Shown here piece by piece: positions 57,452-64,000 of a DNA stretch of 64,000 bases (positions are counted from its first letter, which is position 1; each line of letters begins with the position of its first letter). The DNA comes from Sphingomonas sp. Leaf343 (lineage in GTDB: Bacteria; Pseudomonadota; Alphaproteobacteria; Sphingomonadales; Sphingomonadaceae): NCBI RefSeq assembly GCF_001423765.1, contig NZ_LMPG01000014.1:248001-312000 (forward strand), in the 5' to 3' direction. The translations under genes were made by a program, and so were the position numbers. Below the pieces are notes generated by a model that ran no database searches, was not told the DNA's origin, and saw only the letters and a list, made by a program, of their open reading frames with translations.

Positions 57452-58666
57452 CTACCGGAAGGGCAACCGCCGCCCCTCTGCCAGCGACCGCCACGCCCAT
57501 TCGACCGGCGCAATCCGGAAGCGCGCGACCCACCAGTTCGCCGCCACCAGAAGCACCGCGTTCACCACCAGCGCGGTCGCCATCATCGCCGCCCACCCCT
57601 GCGTCCCGTACAGCCCCAGCGCGAACGGCGGATACAGCACCCACAGGCACAGCACCGACTGCACCATATACAGCGTCAGCGCCGTCCGCCCCGCCGCCGC
57701 GAACGGCCGCAACAGCCCCACGCCGACCGCCGTACCGAGCAGCAGGTGCAGCATCCCGATATGTCCCAGCGTCGTCGCCAGTCGCGAAACCTCGTACAGC
57801 ATGTCGATCCCGCGCCCGACATCGCGCCCGGCCCACTCCTGCGCCACGCTCGCGATGCGGACTGGAAAGCCGATGCCATATCCGACCACCATCAGCGCCA
57901 CATAAAACCGCCGTGAGCGCCCGCCCTGCAATACGCCCCAGCGATACAGCGCAGCCCCCACCAGCATCGTTCCCGCCGCCTCCAGAACCGTTTCGATCTC
58001 GCCCGCCGCCAGGACCGTCGCGGCGATCCCCCACAGAAAACCCGCCCATGCGCCGAAGTCATGCATCCGCGCCGCATCCTCCAGCGCGATATCGCGTGCA
58101 TGGTCGATGACCGTCACCGCCGCCCCCGGGTCGATCAGCGCCACGCCGTTCGCGATCAACTCCGTCACCGTCAGCCACAGTCCGATCGCCAGCATCTGCC
58201 CCGGCTCCAGCCCCCGGAACCAGACGATCATCAGCGCTGCGATGGCATAGCTGTGCAGGATGTCACCCGGCCATAGCAGCACCAGCATGTGCACGATTCC
58301 GAAACCCAGCAGCACCAGATTGCGCCCGACATAGCGCCGCACCGCCGGCGTTTCGCCGATCGACCCCGCCGCGCGGTCGGTCAGGATTACCATGCCCGCC
58401 CCGAACAGCATCTCCAGCAACGCGCGTGCCGTCCCCTCCGCCAGCACCTCGCGCACCGCCCACACGCTGCGATCCACCAACGTCCAGCCGAAATGCCGAG
58501 GCTCCACCCAGGATGCCCAGAATGAACCTCCCATCTCGTTGATGTTCATGAACAATATGCCAAGGATCGCGACCCCGCGCAGCACGTCGAGCGACAGCAG
58601 CCGCGGCGCGCCATCGGGTTCGCTCCCCGCGATCGAAGGCTCGCCCGTCATCGCACCAGCCGTCAT
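57452..58666 (-). CDS. DUF418 family membrane protein (downstream copy)
   Basis: This 404-residue protein has about nine to ten helices. LSLDVLRGVAILGILFMNIN at the N-terminus and LTLYMVQSVLCLWVLYPPFA near the C-terminus are the DUF418 hallmarks, with PVEWAWRSLAEGRR close to the end. The family belongs to the acyltransferase-like/YeiB group of membrane proteins of unknown function. ATG 58666 or ATG 58651 could start it. It lies 10 bases after a longer paralogue, with which it shares several identical segments (RALLEMLFGAGMVILT), so the two arose by tandem duplication. Confidence 0.9.
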   Translation of the reverse strand: MTAGAMTGEPSIAGSEPDGAPRLLSLDVLRGVAILGILFMNINEMGGSFWASWVEPRHFGWTLVDRSVWAVREVLAEGTARALLEMLFGAGMVILTDRAAGSIGETPAVRRYVGRNLVLLGFGIVHMLVLLWPGDILHSYAIAALMIVWFRGLEPGQMLAIGLWLTVTELIANGVALIDPGAAVTVIDHARDIALEDAARMHDFGAWAGFLWGIAATVLAAGEIETVLEAAGTMLVGAALYRWGVLQGGRSRRFYVALMVVGYGIGFPVRIASVAQEWAGRDVGRGIDMLYEVSRLATTLGHIGMLHLLLGTAVGVGLLRPFAAAGRTALTLYMVQSVLCLWVLYPPFALGLYGTQGWAAMMATALVVNAVLLVAANWWVARFRIAPVEWAWRSLAEGRRLPFR

Positions 58667-58676
58667 CGCACAGTCG

Positions 58677-60035
58677 CTACCCCGCACGCGCCTCCGCCGC
58701 AACGCCGCGGAATGGCATTCGCCGGCCCTCCGCCAGCGACCGCCACAGCCATTCGACCGGCGCGATCGGATAGCGGCGCAGATAGACGGTCGCCGCCCAC
58801 AGCAGCGCCGCGTCGATCGCCAGCGCCGTCAGCATCAATGCGGCCCATCCCTGCGTCCCGAACACGCCGAGGCCGAATGGCGGATAGAGCAACCACAGGC
58901 ACACCAACGTCTGCGCGATGTACAGCGTCAGCGCCGTCCGCCCCGCCGCCGCGAACGGCCTCAACCAGCGAGCCCCCGCACCCGTCTTCAGCAGCCAGCA
59001 TACCAGCCCGACATGGCCCAGTGTCACCGCGATCCGGGCATATTCCTCGAACGCCCACAACAGCGTCACGCTGTCATCCAGTCGGCTGGTCCGCCACACC
59101 GTAATCACCCGCATGCCCAGCCCGATCGCGTACCAGCCGGTCGTCATTCGGCGATAGAAGGCGATGTCGCGCGCGCCCTGCAGGATGCCGAGCCGGAACA
59201 GCGCCGCACCGATCAGCATCACACTGCCCGCTTCCCACAGGACTGTCAGAACCGTCGTCGGCCGCGACGCACGCCGGACATACTCGCCGATCATCACCCC
59301 GCGCCATTCGGTGTAGCCGCCCGTGCGCGCCCGTAGTTCGGCCGCATGATCGCTCACCGTTTTTGCGACGAAGCCGTGCCATGAGCCGAGTCCGGCAATC
59401 GCCTTCTTCTCATCCATGGTCGGTGCGATACCCTGCGCATGGTGGAGGCCGGCGGAGGCGACCAGCACGTTCTCCTGCACCGCCCGCAACATCTTGGGCA
59501 ATTCGTTGGCCGTCGACCAGGTCGCGAAGCTCAGCCCCAGCACGATCAGCCACCCCACCGGCAGCCGCCGCAACGGAAAGACGATCAGCGCCGCCAGTGC
59601 ATAGCTGTGCAGCACGTCGCCCGGCCACAGCAGCACGAAGACGTGCACCATCCCGAACCCGAACAGCATGACGTTGCGCCAGTAATAGCGCCCGACCATC
59701 CGCCACCGTCCAATGCGATCCGCCATGCGCGTCGTCAGGATCACCATCCCCGCGCCGAACAGCATCTCCAGCAGCGCGCGCGCCGTGCCGGCCGCGAAGA
59801 CCTGCCGCGCCCACCAGAAGACCTGATCGAGCGGCGTCCACCCGATCAGATCCGGCCGGGGCCCGTGCGAAGCCGCCATCGTCCCGCCCATCGAATTTAT
59901 GTTCATGAACAGGATGCCGAGGATCGCGATCCCTCGCAGGATATCCAGCGTCGCGATACGCGGCGCGCCGTCCGGCTCCTCACGCACGGCCAATACCCCG
60001 ACGACCGCGTCGGTCGCCACTATCCCCGTCGTCAT
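58677..60035 (-). CDS. DUF418 family membrane protein (upstream copy)
   Basis: This 452-residue paralogue of the next gene carries ATLDILRGIAILGILFMNIN, RALLEMLFGAGMVILT, WPGDVLHSYALAALIV and APVEWLWRSLAEGRRMPFRG. It is about 48 residues longer because of an extra loop (about 200-290). ATG 60035 is chosen since the frame upstream is Arg/Pro-rich and crosses the rplS terminator. Function is unknown. It is read toward rpoD. Confidence 0.9.
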   Translation of the reverse strand: MTTGIVATDAVVGVLAVREEPDGAPRIATLDILRGIAILGILFMNINSMGGTMAASHGPRPDLIGWTPLDQVFWWARQVFAAGTARALLEMLFGAGMVILTTRMADRIGRWRMVGRYYWRNVMLFGFGMVHVFVLLWPGDVLHSYALAALIVFPLRRLPVGWLIVLGLSFATWSTANELPKMLRAVQENVLVASAGLHHAQGIAPTMDEKKAIAGLGSWHGFVAKTVSDHAAELRARTGGYTEWRGVMIGEYVRRASRPTTVLTVLWEAGSVMLIGAALFRLGILQGARDIAFYRRMTTGWYAIGLGMRVITVWRTSRLDDSVTLLWAFEEYARIAVTLGHVGLVCWLLKTGAGARWLRPFAAAGRTALTLYIAQTLVCLWLLYPPFGLGVFGTQGWAALMLTALAIDAALLWAATVYLRRYPIAPVEWLWRSLAEGRRMPFRGVAAEARAG

Positions 60036-60082
60036 GCCCCCGCTCCCCCGAACGAAGGCGACATCATGCGCCGCATCGGGGC

Positions 60083-60120
60083 AAAAGAAAAGGCGGCGGT
60101 CCCGTCTGGAACCACCGCCC
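60083..60120 (-). terminator. rho-independent terminator of trmD-rplS
   Basis: On the minus strand GGGCGGTGGTTCC pairs with GGGACCGCCGCC (12 pairs including two G-T), followed by TTTTCTTTT, about 30 bases after the rplS stop. Confidence 0.9.
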
Positions 60121-60150
60121 GATCTGAAAGCCGGAAAAAGCTCGCCCGGC

Positions 60151-60543
60151 TTACTCGGCCGCTGCGGTGCCCTTGGCCGGACGCGTGTCGCGACGCTCGG
60201 CGATACGCGCCGACTTACCGGTGCGGCCACGCAGGTAGTAGAGCTTGGCGCGACGCACCGCACCCTTGCGCACGACGTCGATCGAATCGATGTTCGGCGA
60301 ATACAGCGGGAAAACGCGCTCGACGCCCTCGCCGAAGCTGATCTTGCGGACGGTGAACGACGATCCCATGCCCTTGTTCGAACGCGCGATGCACACGCCT
60401 TCGTACGCCTGGACGCGGGTACGCTCGCCCTCGACCACGCGCACGCCGACGCGCAGCGTGTCGCCGGCGCGGAATTCGGGGATTGCGCGCTTCTCGGTCA
60501 GCTTCGCGATCTGCTCGGCTTCGATCTGCTGGATGATGTTCAT
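60151..60543 (-). CDS. rplS: 50S ribosomal protein L19
   Basis: This 130-residue protein contains [59 protein letters not shown] and [19 protein letters not shown], the conserved L19 body. ATG 60543 has AGGACG seven bases upstream; a TTG six bases earlier would overlap the trmD stop. L19 bridges the subunits. A strong terminator follows. Confidence 0.96.
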   Translation of the reverse strand: MNIIQQIEAEQIAKLTEKRAIPEFRAGDTLRVGVRVVEGERTRVQAYEGVCIARSNKGMGSSFTVRKISFGEGVERVFPLYSPNIDSIDVVRKGAVRRAKLYYLRGRTGKSARIAERRDTRPAKGTAAAE

Positions 60544-60545
60544 AT

Positions 60546-61274
60546 TCAATCGTCCTGTCGTCGCCGCGCGCCAGAGGGCGACTGGACCCGAGCACCCTCA
60601 TGGCGCTCCCAAAGGTCCGGCCGCCGTAGCCGTGTATCGGTCTCGGCCTGTGACTTGCGCCACGCCGCGATCCGCGCATGATCCCCCGATCGCAGCACTT
60701 CGGGGATCGTGCGCCCTTCCCATTCATAGGGGCGGGTATAATGCGGATATTCGAGAAGGCCGCTTTCGAAGCTTTCCTCGTCCCCGCTGGAAGCCGCGCC
60801 CATTACGCCGGGGATCAGTCGAATGCAAGCGTCCAGCAGCACCAGCGCTCCCATCTCGCCCCCCGACAACACATAGTCGCCGATCGACACTTCCTCGATC
60901 GCCCGCGCCTGGAACAGCCGTTCGTCGAATCCCTCGAACCGACCGCACAGGATCGTCGCGCCCGGCCCCGCCGCCAGCGCCCGGACCCGGTCCTGCGTCA
61001 GCGGCGCACCCCGGGGCGTCATCGCCAGCACCGGTCGGTCATCGGCGACGCTGTCCAGCGCCGCCGCCACGACATCCGCGCGCAGCACCATCCCCGCGCC
61101 GCCCCCCGCCGGCGTATCGTCAACGGAGCGATGCCGGTCGGTGGCGAAATCCCTGATCTGGACCGCCTCCAGCGACCAGCGTTCCTCGCGCAGCGCTCGC
61201 CCGGCGATACTTGCGCCGAGCGGCCCGGGGAACATCTCGGGATACAGCGTCAGCACGGTTGCCGCGAACGTCAT
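60546..61274 (-). CDS. trmD: tRNA (guanine-37-N1)-methyltransferase
   Basis: This 242-residue SPOUT enzyme protects reading frame by m1G37 modification. [14 protein letters not shown] opens the protein. The trefoil-knot SAM site is built by [33 protein letters not shown] and [20 protein letters not shown] (GDYVLSGGE signature). The C-terminal half carries the catalytic Asp region ([15 protein letters not shown]). It is followed directly by rplS. The usual rpsP-rimM partners are not upstream here. Confidence 0.96.
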   Translation of the reverse strand: MTFAATVLTLYPEMFPGPLGASIAGRALREERWSLEAVQIRDFATDRHRSVDDTPAGGGAGMVLRADVVAAALDSVADDRPVLAMTPRGAPLTQDRVRALAAGPGATILCGRFEGFDERLFQARAIEEVSIGDYVLSGGEMGALVLLDACIRLIPGVMGAASSGDEESFESGLLEYPHYTRPYEWEGRTIPEVLRSGDHARIAAWRKSQAETDTRLRRPDLWERHEGARVQSPSGARRRQDD

Positions 61275-61398
61275 GCGAAGCTCGCCCGGCTGTTCAGAAA
61301 ACGCCTGCGGTTGAACGGCTTCGCAGGAAAGTCGTTACTCATCCGTTCCTCCATCTATAGGAGGCACTAGGGCAAGGGCGAAGAACGAGGCAAGCCGC

Positions 61399-62304
61399 AT
61401 GGACGACTGCATCATCGTGGGTGCCGGCCCCGCCGGCCTGACCGCCGCCATCTATCTCGCGCGCTTCCACCTGGGCATCCGCCTGTTCGACTCCGGCGAC
61501 AGCCGCGCCGCCTGGATTCCGCGCACGCACAATCATGCGGGGTATCCGGACGGGATCGCCGGCCGCGACCTGCTTGGGCTGATGCTGCGTCAGGCCGAAC
61601 TCTACGGCGCCGTCCGCGAGGAAGCGGTCGTCACCGCGATCGAACCGGTCGATGACGGCTTCGTGGTGCGTCTGGGCGACCGCCTTGCCCGGGCGCGGAC
61701 CGTCCTGCTCGCCACCGGCGTCGTCAACAATCGCCCGAAGATGGATACCGCCCTGCACGACGAAGCGCTGAGCCGCGGCCTGCTCCGCTATTGCCCGATC
61801 TGCGACGGCTACGAAGTGACCGATCGCCGCGTCGGCATCGTCGGCAAGGGCAGCCACGGCATGAAGGAGGCGCTGTTCCTGCGCGGCTACACGCGCGACG
61901 TGACGCTGGTCAGCCCCGAAGCCGATCTCGACCTCGATCCCGCCTGCGAAGCGGCCCTCGACGCCGCCGGCATTACCCGCGTGCAAGGGCCCTGCGGCGG
62001 CTTCGCAGTCGAGGGCGCCCAGTTGGCGTTCGACACCGCCAGAGGCCGCATGCGCTTCGACAGCGTCTACCCGGCGCTCGGCTCCGTGATCCGCTCTGAC
62101 CTCGCCGTCGCCGCAGGGGCGGGCGCGACCGGCGAAGGCTGTCTGGAGGTCGACGACCACCAGCGCACCACGCTGCCCGGCCTCTTCGCCGCCGGCGACG
62201 TGGTGAAGGGCCTCGACCAGATCAGCCACGCCATGGGCGAAGCCGGCGTCGCCGCCACGACGATCCGCAACCTGCTGGACGAACAGCGGCCGTTGCGGCG
62301 GTGA
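61399..62304 (+). CDS. thioredoxin-reductase-like FAD/NAD(P)-dependent oxidoreductase
   Basis: This is a 301-residue flavoprotein. FAD loop [18 protein letters not shown] lies at the N-terminus. The redox motif appears as [11 protein letters not shown], the CxxC position of thioredoxin reductase (normally CATCDG). The NAD(P) loop is [16 protein letters not shown], less canonical than GxGxxA. A C-terminal FAD segment [19 protein letters not shown] is intact. It is probably a thioredoxin- or ferredoxin-type disulfide reductase with unknown partner. It is divergent from trmD. Confidence 0.88.
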   Translation: MDDCIIVGAGPAGLTAAIYLARFHLGIRLFDSGDSRAAWIPRTHNHAGYPDGIAGRDLLGLMLRQAELYGAVREEAVVTAIEPVDDGFVVRLGDRLARARTVLLATGVVNNRPKMDTALHDEALSRGLLRYCPICDGYEVTDRRVGIVGKGSHGMKEALFLRGYTRDVTLVSPEADLDLDPACEAALDAAGITRVQGPCGGFAVEGAQLAFDTARGRMRFDSVYPALGSVIRSDLAVAAGAGATGEGCLEVDDHQRTTLPGLFAAGDVVKGLDQISHAMGEAGVAATTIRNLLDEQRPLRR

Positions 62305-62307
62305 GGG

Positions 62308-62571
62308 TCAATCGCCGCATGCTTCGCCCTCCTCGTCGAGCAGCTTGGCCTCGACGCGTTTCCGACAAGCATCTTGCACCATGTGTTCGATGTCGAACAA
62401 TGGATCGCGTCCCCGGTTGGTCTTACCATTGTCGGCGTTCGGGTCAGCCTGGAACAACGCTTCAGCATGTTCAGCGGTATCCATCAGGATCGCGTATCGC
62501 TCCTCACCGACCTTTCTTCGAACGACGCCGAACTTTCGGCAAGCTGCGGCGACGGTGCTGTTGCTCGGCAT
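62308..62571 (-). CDS. 87-residue hypothetical protein downstream of toxin-immunity pair
   Basis: The minus-strand frame starts MPSNSTVAAACRKFGVVRRK and ends KLLDEEGEACGD. It has a basic start, an acidic end and no motif. It lies 95 bases after the immunity candidate in the same direction and may belong to the toxin island. Base composition is lower in GC than the core genes. It could be a broken or spurious gene. Confidence 0.4.
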   Translation of the reverse strand: MPSNSTVAAACRKFGVVRRKVGEERYAILMDTAEHAEALFQADPNADNGKTNRGRDPLFDIEHMVQDACRKRVEAKLLDEEGEACGD

Positions 62572-62666
62572 TTTTACTGATCCGGACAGACTTTTCGCCG
62601 CGGCCTGGCACCCAGAACCGCCGCATTTGGATGCGACTTTAAATCTACGATGCTCACGTCGCCTCT

Positions 62667-62978
62667 TCAGTCTCTCGCGTCACGCTGCGCCTCCAACTCG
62701 GCGAGCCTGACGGGATCATCGGCTGCGAGCGCCTCTTCCAGATACAAGCTATACGGTATGTCGCGCACCAACTCCCGTGCCTCGTCGCTGTAGTCTTCGG
62801 AGATTATCGCGAAAGCATCCACCAGTTCTCTGAGGAATCCCTTTTCCATCTCCTCGAGATGGCAGGCGAGGGATTCTATCATGTTCACAGCATTATCAGG
62901 ATTGAGCTCTTCCTCGTCGCTCAGTTCCAGAAATACGTAGAACTCCGCGATAATGCTTGCAACCTGCCTGGCAATCAT
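62667..62978 (-). CDS. candidate immunity protein for the polymorphic toxin
   Basis: This is a 103-residue strongly acidic helical protein, with segments AEFYVFLELSDEEELNPDNA and YSLYLEEALAADDPVRLAEL. The ATG at 62978 overlaps by 4 bases (ATGA) the stop codon of the toxin reading frame, once the G-run frameshift is allowed for. A small acidic gene coupled to a toxin C-terminus is the classic immunity position. No known immunity family is recognised, so the assignment rests on context. Confidence 0.6.
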   Translation of the reverse strand: MIARQVASIIAEFYVFLELSDEEELNPDNAVNMIESLACHLEEMEKGFLRELVDAFAIISEDYSDEARELVRDIPYSLYLEEALAADDPVRLAELEAQRDARD

Positions 62979-64000
62979 GGCTTCATGACCTTCACATGGA
63001 TATTGGTGGCGTTCATCTTTCTGAACAGCTTCAAAGCCTTAATTTTCTGGGCAGCAGTTGGAACTGCCCATAATCCGATCAAATGATGTTCTGTCAATAC
63101 CCCCGATTGTCGCAGGAGCTGAGCCCGCGCGCGGGGGGGGCATCGACCACTTTCATTTTCCGGTCGATCACATAATCGCCACGGACCCCGTCGAACTTCA
63201 CCGGCCGTTTCGAACCATCCGCCATCGTCCGCATCAACGTCGGCGCCAGACCGGGACGCGCGCCGGTCGCCGCGTCGTTATAGGCTTTCCAAGGTTTCTT
63301 GGACTTCGTGGTTTCCTTGACCCAGCCGATCTGCGGCGGGTCGAAAGTCCTGCGCGGCCTTGCCACGCGAAGTCGGCGCAATGCTGCAACTCTGGAGAGC
63401 GTTGCTCCCGGCGCTGCCGCCAGTGCGACATTTCCAGCGACCGATCCGGTAAAACGACCAACGTCCCGCGCCGAGGCATTGGCCACCGCGCTTGCGGCGC
63501 GCGAAACCTGGATGCGAGCAGGCGTATCCTCCGCGAAGATCGCGGCATCGATCATGCTCGCAACCCCGCCGGCCGCGTCGCGGACGGTCGTCGCCGGACT
63601 CGTCGTGAGCGCCGAGCGGATGCCTTCCACTGCTCCTTTCCCGACGTCGGAAAGTCCTTCGCCAACACCCCCGAAGAATTCGCCGACGGGATTCGGCTGA
63701 TCGCCAGGTGGCGTTCTGCCAATGTCGCAAGGCTTCGTCCTCGATGCGTCATGTCTCGCCGATCTCTGCCCTCCTGCCGACGAATCGGCTCGCGGCACCT
63801 TAATCTTCGGCGGTTTCGCGTTCTGCGTGTATACAGGTGTATTCAAGTCGAGCGTGCGACCGGCCCGTCCTGATGTGCCACGTCCTGCTGCACCGGCTGC
63901 GGCATCACTGCCCCCGCCGTAGCGGCTTCCCGCGCCCGCAAAGGTGAACCGCCCGTCGGTGGGATCATGCCACGGGTTGAATTTTAATTCGAGATTGCAG
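62975..64000 (-). CDS. polymorphic toxin C-terminal part, frameshifted at a G8 tract (5' end outside window)
   Basis: Reading in from the right edge, the minus strand encodes KFNPWHDPTDGRFTFAGAG, a junction typical of polymorphic toxins just before variable C-terminal domains. A Gly/Ala/Ser-rich linker follows, then a small helical stretch and a nuclease-like tip with PTLMRTMADGSKRPVKFDGV and GDYVIDRKMKVVDA (D...D.K, restriction-endonuclease-like). The frame then ends at 63094. Past the tract at 63133-63140, another frame continues with RAQLLRQSGVLTEHHLIGLW and KALKLFRKMNATNIHVKVMK to a stop overlapping the immunity gene. The annotated span covers both frames. Confidence 0.72.
63133..63140. 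repeat. homopolymer of eight G in the toxin gene
   Basis: The run is read as C8 in the toxin gene. With six or nine bases the frame would stay open into the conserved C-terminus and reach the immunity start. With eight it stops early. Confidence 0.85.

Overview
The window looks like a chromosomal stretch from a sphingomonad (Alphaproteobacteria, Sphingomonas-like). It is GC-rich and tightly packed, with many 1-4 base start/stop overlaps. It has several TonB-dependent receptors, a sphingomonad-style tryptophan-halogenase/DUF6445 pair, an N-terminally extended S9 protein and a long acidic RpoD. Genus is an inference from gene content only; no 16S or alignment was available.

Layout. 1-3.5 kb: the 3' end of a TonB-dependent receptor, a coupled secreted His-rich protein, a small anchored protein and a GDPD-like phosphodiesterase. 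4.1-10.8 kb: a CpxA/CpxR-like two-component pair divergent from an ABC ATPase plus an ABC-2 permease fused to an M1 peptidase. 10.9-18.5 kb: an accessory block with an IS66-like remnant, a czcCBA-type metal efflux operon led by a His-rich periplasmic protein, a relaxase C-terminal fragment and an IS5-family element. 18.5-25.4 kb: a carbohydrate-type locus (halogenase, DUF6445, secreted six-hairpin-glycosidase-like enzyme, TonB-dependent receptor). 25.5-26.6 kb: a mosaic scar of an alpha-galactosidase tail, an IS3 orfA head, an IS6 transposase body and a 5'-truncated HEPN gene. 26.7 kb: tRNA-Gln.

26.8-62.3 kb is mostly core genome: ilvE, a MarR regulator, tlyA-tspO-ubiK-ybjN-proC, dxs with a small membrane ORF and a ToxR-like regulator, merC-zur, heme A synthase, rplM-rpsI, a 5'-nucleotidase, dcd, ftsB-eno, a four-gene envelope-stress-type operon, rhomboid-greA-carB-orf-carA, yqeY, a GIY-YIG nuclease, dnaG-rpoD, tandem DUF418 proteins, rplS-trmD and a thioredoxin-reductase-like enzyme. 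62.3-64 kb is a polymorphic toxin C-terminus with a coupled candidate immunity gene. The toxin frame is broken at a run of eight G.

Most unusual points: (1) a GIY-YIG nuclease gene enclosed by inverted copies of a dispersed 25-bp repeat, with more copies behind rpoD; (2) the toxin whose C-terminal frame depends on the length of a G8 tract; (3) an extra gene between carA and carB carrying a perfect 13-bp-stem hairpin; (4) a Cys-pair periplasmic domain shared by a small anchored protein near 2 kb and a ToxR-like regulator near 33 kb; (5) the mosaic scar at 25.5-26.6 kb.
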